Positions 42,115-50,371 of a DNA stretch of 64,000 nt are shown in pieces. The notes below the pieces were generated by a model. It did not search any database. It worked only from the letters and a program-made list of their open reading frames with translations, and had not been told where the DNA came from. Source of the stretch: Pacificoceanicola sp049803835. Its GTDB lineage: Bacteria > Pseudomonadota > Alphaproteobacteria > Rhodobacterales > Rhodobacteraceae. A program made the translations under genes and the position numbers. The stretch covers positions 1 through 64,000 of the forward strand of contig NZ_JBNAGK010000005.1 of the NCBI RefSeq assembly GCF_049803835.1, given 5' to 3'. The first letter of the stretch is position 1, and each line of letters opens with the position of its first letter.

Positions 42115-42233
42115 GCGCGCCCCCTCCCCGGCAGAGCCACCCGGTCCCGGGCCTGACCCGGGACCTCCTGGTTTGCGGTGAGGCCCCGGATCAGGTCCGG
42201 GGCTGCGTCGGCAAAGGGAGACGAACGGCGCAT
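42108..42233 (-). CDS. bridging micro-ORF bchY-bchZ (41 codons, putative)
   Basis: ATG 42233 overlaps the bchY stop (TGATG). The frame stays open across both repeats (APDLIRGLTA; EVPGQARD) and ends with TGA 42110-42108, overlapping the start of bchZ (ATGCTGA). It is arginine-rich and has no recognisable domain. Listed because it closes the gap exactly like the frames at bchL-bchM and acsF-puhE. Confidence 0.35.
   Translation of the reverse strand: MRRSSPFADAAPDLIRGLTANQEVPGQARDRVALPGRGRAC
42141..42168 (-). repeat. palindromic repeat, copy 3 (bchY-bchZ gap)
   Basis: Stem GTCCCGGG / CCCGGGAC around CCTGA (42144-42164), same orientation as copy 1 but with altered outer bases. Confidence 0.8.
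42179..42206 (+). repeat. palindromic repeat, copy 4 (bchY-bchZ gap)
   Basis: A diverged copy with compensating changes: CCCCGGA-TCAGG-TCCGGGG (42184-42202), keeping the flanking TGAG and CTGC. It is in opposite orientation to copy 3, 10 bases away. Paired substitutions that keep the stem suggest selection on, or spread of, the hairpin. Confidence 0.75.
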
Positions 42234-43792
42234 CAGATCATCTCCTCCGCCTTCGCCGCCCGTGCGCGTTTCTCCAGCTTCTTCAAATTCAGCGCCCGGT
42301 ACTCAGGCCGCAGGTTCGGATCACCTTCCCAGATGCCCGCCGTCTCGCCGGTGCCCACCCCCTCGAAGAAGCCGCGCATCCGTTCCATGCGGTCCTTGCC
42401 CGCAATGGCGGCCCGCACCACCTCTGCGAGCGATCCCGCTCCGGCCACGCCCATCAGCGGACGCGCCGAAATCAGGTTGGTGAAATAGAGCGCGGGTATG
42501 GCCAGCGCCTTGGCCTTCTGCACAACCGGAGTCGTGCCGATGGAGAGGTCGGGACGGATCGCCTCCATCGCCGCGCAGTCGTCTTCCAGGGAGGCCCGGA
42601 ACACGACCTTGGTGCCCTTTGCCGCCAGCCAGTCGGCATCGGCGGCGGACCACGGGGTTTTCGGACAGGCGGTGCCGACGTAAGGCACATCCGCGCCACT
42701 CTCGATCAGCAACCGCGCGACCAGGAGTTCGCTGCCCTCGTAGCCCGAGAGCGTGATGGTCCCGTCGATCCTTGCGCCGGACAAGGCGCCGGTGATCGCG
42801 GGCAACACCGCGTTCTGCGCCTCGGCCACCTTTCCGGCGGCAATCCCGAACGCATCCCCAATCGCCGCCAGCCAATTCGCCGTGCCGTCGCGGCCCACCG
42901 GCGCGGAGCCGATCACCGGACGGCCCGCCGCCTGAAACTCCCGGATGGCAGAGGTATAGAACGGATGGATCGCCGCCACCGCGCCACAGTCAAGCGCGGC
43001 GTACAGCTCCCGCCACTCCCGGCACGGCACGACCGGACCGGCGGCCAGCCCCATCGGCGCCAGCATCCGACCGATCATCACCGGATCGGCGGGAAACATC
43101 TCGCCCAGCAGCGTCACCGTCGGCCGGTCGGACACGCCGCCCACCGGAGCGGGCACCGGTCCGGCAGACGCTTCCGCCCGGGCATAGGCCAGCATCGCGC
43201 CGGCCAGCACGTCCTTTGCTTCCGCATGGGTCGGCACGCCAAACCCCGGCACGTCGATCCCGACGATCCGCACCCCGTTGATTTCCTTCGGCAACAGCCG
43301 CAGCGGCACACCCGAGGCAGTCGGCACGCACAGGTTCGTCACCACCACCGCGTCATAGCGGTCCGGGTCGGCGATCTCATGCACCGCGTCGCGGATGTCC
43401 TCGAACAGCTTGCCCGTCACCAGCGTTTCCGAGTTGAAAGGCACATAGCCCACGGACCGCCGCGCACCGTAGAAATGGCTGACGAAGGAGAGGCCATAGA
43501 CGCAGCAGGCCGATCCGGAGAGCACCGTCGCCACCCGCTTCATCCGCAGACCAACGCGCAGCGAGCCGAACGCCGGACACATGCTCTGCGGCTTGTCATG
43601 TGGTCCCTGCGGGTAATCGCGGGCGAACTGGTCGAGCAGCTCCGATTGCCCTGCCGCCTCCGCCGCCTTGCGCAGGTCGCTCCCGGAATGACAGCCGAGC
43701 CCCGGATCGCCGGTCAGCTGCGGCGCGTCGGAGGCTGTGCCCGCCGTCACCGTCACCTCTGCGGCGCCGTCATATGTGACCTCGCCCGTCAT
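42233..43792 (-). CDS. bchY: chlorophyllide a reductase subunit BchY
   Basis: NifD/E-like partner of BchZ. The 519-residue protein has the conserved cysteine contexts QSMCPAFGSLRVGLRM, LSGSACCVYGLSFVSHFYGA and VTNLCVPTASGVPL, expected to hold the [4Fe-4S] cluster, and TITLSGYEGSELLVARLLIE. Starts 6 bases after the bchX stop. Confidence 0.96.
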   Translation of the reverse strand: MTGEVTYDGAAEVTVTAGTASDAPQLTGDPGLGCHSGSDLRKAAEAAGQSELLDQFARDYPQGPHDKPQSMCPAFGSLRVGLRMKRVATVLSGSACCVYGLSFVSHFYGARRSVGYVPFNSETLVTGKLFEDIRDAVHEIADPDRYDAVVVTNLCVPTASGVPLRLLPKEINGVRIVGIDVPGFGVPTHAEAKDVLAGAMLAYARAEASAGPVPAPVGGVSDRPTVTLLGEMFPADPVMIGRMLAPMGLAAGPVVPCREWRELYAALDCGAVAAIHPFYTSAIREFQAAGRPVIGSAPVGRDGTANWLAAIGDAFGIAAGKVAEAQNAVLPAITGALSGARIDGTITLSGYEGSELLVARLLIESGADVPYVGTACPKTPWSAADADWLAAKGTKVVFRASLEDDCAAMEAIRPDLSIGTTPVVQKAKALAIPALYFTNLISARPLMGVAGAGSLAEVVRAAIAGKDRMERMRGFFEGVGTGETAGIWEGDPNLRPEYRALNLKKLEKRARAAKAEEMI

Positions 43793-43798
43793 GCCCGC

Positions 43799-44800
43799 TC
43801 ACGCTTCGTCATAGATCACCTCCAGCGAGGCTTTCGGCGCGGCATTCTTGCCCCGCATGTCGGCGTCGGTGGCAGGTTCCAGCACGAAACCCGCGCCGGT
43901 CTCCGACCCGTCGAACAGCGCCAGCAGCGCGTCCTGCGACAAGGGGGTTGGCCGCACGGGCGGCGCCTCGGCCACGTTCAGGCCCAACTCCGCAAACAGC
44001 GGCCCCCAGACCGAGGCCTCCGTCCCGACGATCTGGTAACTGGCCGACTTCCTGCGCAGGTCGTCATCCTGCGGGATCGAGGCCAGCACCGGGATACCGG
44101 CGGCCTTGGCGAAGGCCTGCGCCTCGCCGGAATCATCGTCCTTGTTGACCACAAGCCCCGCGACCCCGACATTGCCACCGAGCTTGCGGAAATACTCCAC
44201 CGCCGAACAGACGTTGTTGGCCACGTAGAGCGATTGCAAATCGTTCGAGCCGACGAGGATCACCTTCTGCGCCATGTCCCGCGCAATCGGCAGGCCGAAA
44301 CCGCCGCAGACCACATCCCCGAGGAAATCCAGCAGCACGAAATCGAAGTCCCAATCGTGGAACCCCAGCTTTTCCAGCAGCTCGAAGCCATGGATGATGC
44401 CGCGCCCGCCGCAGCCGCGCCCGACCTCCGGCCCGCCAAGCTCCATGGCAAACACACCGCCCCGTTTGAAGCAGACATCGCCGATGGCGACCTGTTCACC
44501 CGCAAGGCTCTTGCGGGTCGAGGTCTCGATGATCGTCGGGCAGGCCTTTCCGCCAAACAGCAAGGAGGTCGTGTCGGACTTCGGATCGCAGCCGATCAGC
44601 AGCACGCGCTTGCCCTGCTCGGCCATCATGTGGCTGAGGTTGGCGAGGGTGAAGGACTTGCCGATTCCGCCCTTGCCGTAGATCGCGATGATCTGGGTCT
44701 TCTTCGTCGGCTCCGCCGTGGCGATGTCGGCCAGGTCTTCGCCAGCCTCGTCGCGCAGACGGGTCTGGAAATCCTTCAGGTTGGGAACATCATCCTTCAC
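43799..44800 (-). CDS. bchX: chlorophyllide a reductase ATPase BchX
   Basis: NifH-like iron-sulfur ATPase feeding electrons to BchYZ. The 333-residue protein has the P-loop YGKGGIGKSFTL (41-52), CDPKSDTTSLLFGGKACPTI and the cluster cysteine contexts GRGCGGRGI and GDVVCGGFGLPIA. The start is GTG 44800: it overlaps the bchC stop as GTGA, has GAAGGACG upstream and gives the family's usual length. Confidence 0.95.
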   Translation of the reverse strand: MKDDVPNLKDFQTRLRDEAGEDLADIATAEPTKKTQIIAIYGKGGIGKSFTLANLSHMMAEQGKRVLLIGCDPKSDTTSLLFGGKACPTIIETSTRKSLAGEQVAIGDVCFKRGGVFAMELGGPEVGRGCGGRGIIHGFELLEKLGFHDWDFDFVLLDFLGDVVCGGFGLPIARDMAQKVILVGSNDLQSLYVANNVCSAVEYFRKLGGNVGVAGLVVNKDDDSGEAQAFAKAAGIPVLASIPQDDDLRRKSASYQIVGTEASVWGPLFAELGLNVAEAPPVRPTPLSQDALLALFDGSETGAGFVLEPATDADMRGKNAAPKASLEVIYDEA

Positions 44801-45738
44801 GCTGCGTCCTTCCAGTTCAGTATGGTTTTCAGGCAGGCCGGGTCCTCGAAGGCCCGGGCATAGGCATGCGGTGCGTCCTGGGCGGGCGCATGGTGCGTGA
44901 TGAGCCCATCGAGAGAGAGCACCCCCGCATCGAGCAGCGCCCGAACCGCCGTCAGGTCCCCGCGCGTCCATTCGGCAGCCACGCGCAGCCGCGCCTCGCG
45001 CAGGAAGGCGGGCACGAAGGCCAGCCGCAAGTCGGTCGCATAGAACCCCGCCAGCACCAGTTCGCCACCTTTGGCCAGCCGTGCGATCAGGTCATTCAGC
45101 ACCACGGCATTGCCGGAGGCGTCGTAGATGCTGTGATAATCCCGGCGCGGATCGTCTTCGGGCGTCACAACCGCATATCCCTCAGCCCCGGCCTGCCGGA
45201 CCGGTTCGGTTTCCCAGACCACCGGCGCGGGCGCCCCTGCGGCGATGGTCAGCCGTGCCAACAACCGCCCCAGCACCCCGTGCCCGACGATCAGTTCGGG
45301 CGGCATTGCATCCAGCCCTGCCATTGCATGGCGCGCCGTTGCGGCAAGCGCCAGAAGCGCGCCTTCCGGGCCCATGCCGCCGTCTATGCGGCAGACCCGG
45401 GCCGGGTCCGTCACCAGCCGGGACGCCGCCCCGCCGAACAGCCCGTATGCGCCCTCGAAGCAGTTCGCGCCGGGCACAAAGACCGACTCGCCAATGCGAA
45501 AGCCGCTGTCCGGTCCCGCCTCGACGACGCGACCCGCCGCCTCGTAGCCCGGAACAAGCGGATACCCCATGCCGGGAAACGGCGGCATCTCCCCGGTCCA
45601 GAAGAGCTTTTCCGTGCCGGTGGAAATGCCGGACCAGTCGATGTCCACGACGATCTGGCCGTGTTCCGGCATATTGAGCGCCAGCGTCTCGACGTGCAGA
45701 TCGCGCGGACCCGTCAGGAAAACAGCATTTGCTTGCAT
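44797..45738 (-). CDS. bchC: bacteriochlorophyllide a dehydrogenase BchC
   Basis: Oxidises the C3 hydroxyethyl group to the acetyl group of bacteriochlorophyll a. A 313-residue medium-chain alcohol-dehydrogenase-like protein with GISTGTEKLFWTGEMPPFPG, GYPLVPGYEAAGRVVEAGP and LIVGHGVLGRLLARLTIAAG. First gene of bchCXYZ-pufQBALMC; tandem PpsR operators lie 62-105 bases upstream. Confidence 0.95.
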   Translation of the reverse strand: MQANAVFLTGPRDLHVETLALNMPEHGQIVVDIDWSGISTGTEKLFWTGEMPPFPGMGYPLVPGYEAAGRVVEAGPDSGFRIGESVFVPGANCFEGAYGLFGGAASRLVTDPARVCRIDGGMGPEGALLALAATARHAMAGLDAMPPELIVGHGVLGRLLARLTIAAGAPAPVVWETEPVRQAGAEGYAVVTPEDDPRRDYHSIYDASGNAVVLNDLIARLAKGGELVLAGFYATDLRLAFVPAFLREARLRVAAEWTRGDLTAVRALLDAGVLSLDGLITHHAPAQDAPHAYARAFEDPACLKTILNWKDAA

Positions 45739-45799
45739 GGTTGCCTCCCTCCCCGCGCGGGGAAGCGGATCGCTTCACTTCGTCGCAGGCGGCTCACCA

Positions 45800-45843
45800 T
45801 GTCAGTCTAAATTGACACACATCAATGTCAATGTTTATTTACA
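45800..45843 (-). promoter_or_regulatory. tandem PpsR operators upstream of bchC
   Basis: Two exact TGT-N12-ACA sites: TGTCAGTCTAAATTGACA (45800-45817) and TGTCAATGTTTATTTACA (45826-45843), 8 bases apart, the spacing typical of cooperative PpsR/CrtJ binding. Minus-strand TTGACA and TTTAGA elements lie within them, so binding would cover the bchC promoter. Confidence 0.88.
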
Positions 45844-45860
45844 CATTGGCAAGGATCCTG

Positions 45861-46973
45861 TCAGGCCAACCTGACGGCCACCACCGCGCGCGTGATGAAC
45901 GGGCGGGGGGCACGCGGGACGCGGATCTGGCCAAAACCGGCCTCCTCGCAGAGCGCCGCGATCCGCGCGGGCGCACGCACACGCCCGGTGCCCATCGCCA
46001 TGGTATAAAAGGCGAAATAGACATCTGTGGCGGGGTCCGGACGGGGTCCTCCGGACATCGGCTCGGAGACGATCAGCCGCCCGCCAACCGGCAGCGCCTC
46101 GCGCACCCGCGCCAGCAGGCCACGCACCGTGTCGTCGTCATGGTCATACAGCACCCGGACCAGCGAGACCGCATCGGCCCCTTGCGGCAACGCATCGGTT
46201 CGGAAATCGCCGGGGGCCAGCGTTACCCTGCCGCCGAGTCCCTGCCCGGCAAGCCGCGCCTTCGCCGATGGCATGACCTCCGGCAAATCGACCAGCGTCG
46301 CCCGCAATCTGCCCTGCGCGCGCAAGGCCGCGGCAAGGAACACGCCGGATCCGCCACCCACATCCATCAGATGCGACACGCCCCGCAGCGACACCATGCG
46401 CAAGGTGTCCCGCGCCACCAGCACCTGGCTTTGCGCCATCAGGTCGGAATAACTCTCCGCCTCCTCCGCCCCGATGGCCACCCCGGCGCCGAACACATAG
46501 GGCCAGAACCGTTGCAGATGCGTGTCGCCCTCGCCGCGCAGCACGGCGACCGGATCGGCCATATCCGCATAGAAGGCGCGGTTGTGGCGGATCATCGCGG
46601 GCAGACCCGGCACCCCGAGAATCGCCGCGCCCCGGCGTGCCAGCCCGTACCGCCCGCCCCGCCGCTGCCGCAGCAGCCCGAGCGCCACGCCCGCCTGCAA
46701 CAGCTGCGCCATGCGATCCGGTGCGATACCCCGCGACAGGGCCAGCCCGTCGGCAGTCATCTCCTGCTCCAGCAGACGCTCGAGGATATGCAACTCGATC
46801 AACGCGGCGAGCACCTGCGCCGCGACGAAGCCTTGCATGAGGTCAAAGATCGCCGCCCCGTCACGCCGCGCCATGGCAGAGGCAATTGGCAGGCGTTCCG
46901 CGAGTGCCTGCAGCGACGGCCGCGCCACGAGACGGGCGAGCCAATGCGCGGGACGGGACAGAGCCATGCGCAT
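45861..46973 (-). CDS. crtF: hydroxyneurosporene O-methyltransferase CrtF
   Basis: SAM-dependent methyltransferase forming the methoxy group of spheroidene-type carotenoids. The 370-residue protein has an N-terminal dimerisation region and the SAM motif LMDVGGGSGVFLAAALRAQG, LVDLPEVMPSA and VSLVRVLYDHDDD. ATG 46973 (MRMAL) is preceded by GGAGGCGGGG; ATG 46967 is an alternative. Begins 17 bases after crtE. Confidence 0.95.
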   Translation of the reverse strand: MRMALSRPAHWLARLVARPSLQALAERLPIASAMARRDGAAIFDLMQGFVAAQVLAALIELHILERLLEQEMTADGLALSRGIAPDRMAQLLQAGVALGLLRQRRGGRYGLARRGAAILGVPGLPAMIRHNRAFYADMADPVAVLRGEGDTHLQRFWPYVFGAGVAIGAEEAESYSDLMAQSQVLVARDTLRMVSLRGVSHLMDVGGGSGVFLAAALRAQGRLRATLVDLPEVMPSAKARLAGQGLGGRVTLAPGDFRTDALPQGADAVSLVRVLYDHDDDTVRGLLARVREALPVGGRLIVSEPMSGGPRPDPATDVYFAFYTMAMGTGRVRAPARIAALCEEAGFGQIRVPRAPRPFITRAVVAVRLA

Positions 46974-46990
46974 GTCCCCGCCTCCGCCGC

Positions 46991-47860
46991 CTAAACGGTG
47001 AACCGGGCCGGAACGTCGGGCATGATCGCCTGCGCTTGCGCCCTGACAGCGCGTGCCAGCATCGCTTCGCCCGGACAGGACGGGATCGAGGCAATGGCCC
47101 CGGCAAGAATGTCCGAGAGCCGCGCCATCGCGCCCTTTATTCCCCATTCCGCCACCGCGCTCGGACGTCCGTGCCGGTCGTCCTGCCCTGCCGGTTTGCC
47201 CAGCGTGTCGATGTCCATCAACTCGTCCCGCAGATCGTCCGCCACCTGAAACGCTTCGCCGATCAGCGCACCCAGATCATGCCAGGCCTCCGGATCATGC
47301 CCGGCGGCAATCGCGCCCATCTCCGTCGCGGCGATGAACAGCGCGGCGGTCTTGGAGCGGTGATAGGCGACGAGGTCGATCTGCGCCTCGCTTTCCCAGC
47401 CCTGCCCGGCACAGATGCCATGCGGCATGCCGGTCCGCTTCGCCAGCGACAGGACCAGTTGCGCCGCGCGGTCCTTGTCCTGCGCCGCGCTGCGGCCAAG
47501 CACCTCGAAGGCCAGAATGATGAGGCTGTCTCCGGTCAGCACGGCCAGCGGTTCCGAATAGGCCACATGCACCGACGGTTTCCCCCGGCGCAGCGCCGCA
47601 TCGTCGAAACACGGAAGATCGTCATGCACGAGGCTGGCGCAATGGATCAGCTCCAGCGCCACCGCCGCCGCCTCCGTGACCTCCGGCGCATCGTCGCCGC
47701 AGGCGGTGGCCACCGACATCAGGATGGTGGGACGGATGCGGGCGCCGCCGGGAAAGGTGGCGTAATGCAGGGCACTGGCCAGACGGGCCGGAGCAGGCTG
47801 GCCCTGCGCCGCCTCCAGCGCCCGCAGCATGGCGGCGTCAATTCTCGGCGCGAAAGTCAT
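46991..47860 (-). CDS. crtE: geranylgeranyl diphosphate synthase CrtE
   Basis: Polyprenyl synthase making GGPP for carotenoids and the bacteriochlorophyll tail. The 289-residue protein has the first Asp-rich motif DDLPCFDDAALRRGKPSVH and the second QVADDLRDELMDID. Divergent from crtD across a 94-base region with a PpsR operator. Confidence 0.95.
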   Translation of the reverse strand: MTFAPRIDAAMLRALEAAQGQPAPARLASALHYATFPGGARIRPTILMSVATACGDDAPEVTEAAAVALELIHCASLVHDDLPCFDDAALRRGKPSVHVAYSEPLAVLTGDSLIILAFEVLGRSAAQDKDRAAQLVLSLAKRTGMPHGICAGQGWESEAQIDLVAYHRSKTAALFIAATEMGAIAAGHDPEAWHDLGALIGEAFQVADDLRDELMDIDTLGKPAGQDDRHGRPSAVAEWGIKGAMARLSDILAGAIASIPSCPGEAMLARAVRAQAQAIMPDVPARFTV

Positions 47861-47882
47861 GGAAGCCTCCCGAATGGCGGAC

Positions 47883-47925
47883 TGTCATCCCGTCATGACG
47901 GTCCATGTGTACATTATTCTGGACA
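47883..47925. promoter_or_regulatory. PpsR operator(s) between crtE and crtD
   Basis: TGTACATTATTCTGGACA (47908-47925) is an exact TGT-N12-ACA site. TGTCATCCCGTCATGACG (47883-47900) matches except for the last base and lies 7 bases away, so the pair has near-tandem geometry. It would control both divergent crt transcripts. Confidence 0.75.
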
Positions 47926-47954
47926 CTTCGCCTGTACGAGTCAACACTGGGACC

Positions 47955-49493
47955 ATGCCGGACCCAATCTCCCTCCCAGAAAAGGCGGCCCCTGTTGTCA
48001 TCATCGGCGCCGGGATCGGCGGGCTTGTGGCGGCGGCCTTGCTGGCCGGGGCGGGCAGGCGGGTGCGCGTGCTCGAGCGCCATGCCGGACCCGGCGGCAA
48101 GATGCGCACCCTGCCCTCCTCCGCCGGTCCGGTGGATGCGGGGCCGACGGTGCTAACCCTGCGCCGGGTCTTCGACGCGGTTTTCGAGGCGCTTGGGGAA
48201 CGGCTGGACGATCACCTCACGCTGGTGCGCCAACCGCGTCTTGCGCGGCACTTCTGGCCGGACGGCGCAACGCTGGACCTGTTCGAGGACACGGACCGCA
48301 GCGCCGAGGCCATCCACGCCTTCGCCGGGTCCCGCGCCGCACGGCAGTTCCGCGCCTTCGACCGCCGCACCCGCGCGCTCTTTGACGCCTTTGATGCTCC
48401 GGTCATGTCGGCGGCCCGCCCCTCCCTTCCGCAGGTGATCCGCAAACTGCTCGCCGCGCCCCGCCTGATGCGTGACATGGCGCCGGGGCGCACCCTCGCC
48501 GGTCTGCTGGACGACGCCTTTGACGATCCCCGCCTCGCGCAGGTGTTCGGACGCTATGCCACCTATGTCGGCGGCTCGCCGTATCACAGTCCCGCCTTGC
48601 TTGCCCTGATCTGGCAGGCCGAGGCCAGCGGGGTCTGGGCCGTGCGGGGCGGCATGCATCGGCTCGCGCGGGCACTGGAAGCGCTGGCCAGGGCACGGGG
48701 GGCGCAGTTCGACTACGGCACCGAAGCCCGACGGATCGAAGTCCGGGAAAACCGCGTCACGGGCCTGACCTTTGACGGCGGAACCCGGATCGCTGCGGAG
48801 ACCGTGCTCTTCAACGGCGATCCACGCGCCCTTGCAAGCGGGTTGCTCGGGCCGGACGTGGCATTGGTCGCGGCACGGACCAAAACCGCCCCGCGCAGCC
48901 TGTCCGCGGATGTCTGGACCTTCGCCGCCGCGCCGCAGGGTCCGGACCTTGCCTACCACAACGTCTTTTTCCGCGCTGACCCGAAGCCGGAATTCGACGC
49001 GCTCGACAGGGGCAGCCGCCTGCCTGACCCGACGCTATACGTCTGCGCCATGGACCGCGCGAGCGGCGCGGCGCCGCCGCTGGAACGCTTCGAAATCATC
49101 GCCAATGCGCCGCCGCTGACCCTCATGCCGCAGGAGCCTTCCCAATGTCCCGACCGCTGCTTCCCGACCCTGAGTCGCTTCGGCCTGCGCTTCGATCCAC
49201 AGCAAGGCCCGGCGCGACCGACGACACCGCAGGGCTTCGAGACCCTCTTCCCGGGATCGGCCGGCTCCCTCTACGGGCAGAGCCCGCACGGGATGATGGC
49301 GGCGTTCCACCGTCCGACGGCGCACACGGCGATCAAGGGCCTGTTCCTCGCGGGGGGCGGCACGCATCCGGGAGCGGGGGTGCCGATGGCGGCACTCTCC
49401 GGACGGCACGCGGCCGAGGCGATCTTGCAGCGCCGAATTTCAACCTCGCCGTCCCGCCGGATGGCTACGCATGGTGGTACGTCGACGGCCTGA
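47955..49493 (+). CDS. crtD: hydroxyneurosporene/methoxyneurosporene desaturase CrtD
   Basis: FAD-dependent C3,4-desaturase of the spheroidene route. The 512-residue protein has VVIIGAGIGGLVAAALLAGA near the N-terminus and the C-terminal FAD motif GLFLAGGGTHPGAGVPMAAL. The last ~24 codons overlap the beginning of crtC in another frame. ATG 47955 (MPDPISLPEKA) is chosen; the frame is open upstream into the operator region without need. Confidence 0.95.
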   Translation: MPDPISLPEKAAPVVIIGAGIGGLVAAALLAGAGRRVRVLERHAGPGGKMRTLPSSAGPVDAGPTVLTLRRVFDAVFEALGERLDDHLTLVRQPRLARHFWPDGATLDLFEDTDRSAEAIHAFAGSRAARQFRAFDRRTRALFDAFDAPVMSAARPSLPQVIRKLLAAPRLMRDMAPGRTLAGLLDDAFDDPRLAQVFGRYATYVGGSPYHSPALLALIWQAEASGVWAVRGGMHRLARALEALARARGAQFDYGTEARRIEVRENRVTGLTFDGGTRIAAETVLFNGDPRALASGLLGPDVALVAARTKTAPRSLSADVWTFAAAPQGPDLAYHNVFFRADPKPEFDALDRGSRLPDPTLYVCAMDRASGAAPPLERFEIIANAPPLTLMPQEPSQCPDRCFPTLSRFGLRFDPQQGPARPTTPQGFETLFPGSAGSLYGQSPHGMMAAFHRPTAHTAIKGLFLAGGGTHPGAGVPMAALSGRHAAEAILQRRISTSPSRRMATHGGTSTA

Positions 49494-50371
49494 GCGAAGA
49501 CGGCACACGCGCGGTCAGCGTCATCGCCTTCATCGGATCGGTGTTCTCGCCCTGGTACGCGTGGTCCGGACGCCGCGACCCGGAGAACCACGTCTGCATC
49601 AACGTCGCCACCTACGGCCCCGGCGGACGCTTTGCCATGACCGACCGGGGCCGCGCCGCCCTGCGCCAGAGCGCGGAGCGGTTCACCGTCGGCCCCTCGT
49701 CCCTGCACTGGCGCGGTGACCGGCTGGTGATCGACCTTGACGAGCGCGGCGCGGCACCGTTGTTCGGGCGGCTGCGCGGGCGGATCACCCTGACGCCGCA
49801 GGCACTGACGCACGTGGAACTGCCCCTGACCCCCGATGGCGCCCATGTCTGGCGACCCTTCGCGCCGTCCTGCACCATCGCGGTGGACCTCGACGCGCCG
49901 GGATGGCGCTGGCAGGGGCACGGCTATTTCGACGCGAATTTCGGCACGCGGGCGCTGGAGGCGGATTTCGCACAGTGGAGCTGGGGCCGGTTTCCCCTGC
50001 GCCAGGGCACCACCTGTTTTTACGACGCCATCCGACGAGACGGCAGCGTGATCGGCGCGGCGGTCCATGTTGACGGGAGAGGCCACGCCGAACCCATCCC
50101 CGCGCCGCCCGCCGCCGCCCTGCCCCGCTCGCTCTGGGCGGTTCGCCGGACGACCCGCGCCGACAGCGGCCACCGGCCAAGGCAGGACCTGCCAATGCTG
50201 GATGCGCCGTTCTACTGCCGGTCGGCGGTGGAGACCCGCATCCACGGCGAGGTGACGACCGGCGTGCATGAAGCCTTGGACCTGACGCGTTTCCGCCAGC
50301 CCTGGATGAAACCGATGCTGGCGCTCAGGGTGCCGCGCCGGGCGGGTTGGGATTTTCAGGCCGGGTCCTGA
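49424..50371 (+). CDS. crtC: hydroxyneurosporene synthase CrtC (5' end uncertain)
   Basis: Hydrates neurosporene/lycopene at C1,2. Conserved CrtC sequence is visible from PPDGYAWWYVDGLSEDG (about 49454) through GSVFSPWYAWSGRRDPENHV to HEALDLTRFRQPWMKPMLAL. There is no in-frame ATG, GTG or TTG between 49145 (ATG, in a region that is plainly crtD coding) and GTG 49541, which would cut off conserved residues. 49424 is given as an approximate limit, not a proven start. The 3' end overlaps convergent tspO by 16 bases. Confidence 0.85.
   Translation, partial: LAAPNFNLAVPPDGYAWWYVDGLSEDGTRAVSVIAFIGSVFSPWYAWSGRRDPENHVCINVATYGPGGRFAMTDRGRAALRQSAERFTVGPSSLHWRGDRLVIDLDERGAAPLFGRLRGRITLTPQALTHVELPLTPDGAHVWRPFAPSCTIAVDLDAPGWRWQGHGYFDANFGTRALEADFAQWSWGRFPLRQGTTCFYDAIRRDGSVIGAAVHVDGRGHAEPIPAPPAAALPRSLWAVRRTTRADSGHRPRQDLPMLDAPFYCRSAVETRIHGEVTTGVHEALDLTRFRQPWMKPMLALRVPRRAGWDFQAGS

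Noticed and set aside
49145..49423. ATG 49145 as the crtC start
   Set aside because: It would add over 90 residues without CrtC similarity, all read from clear crtD coding sequence in another frame.
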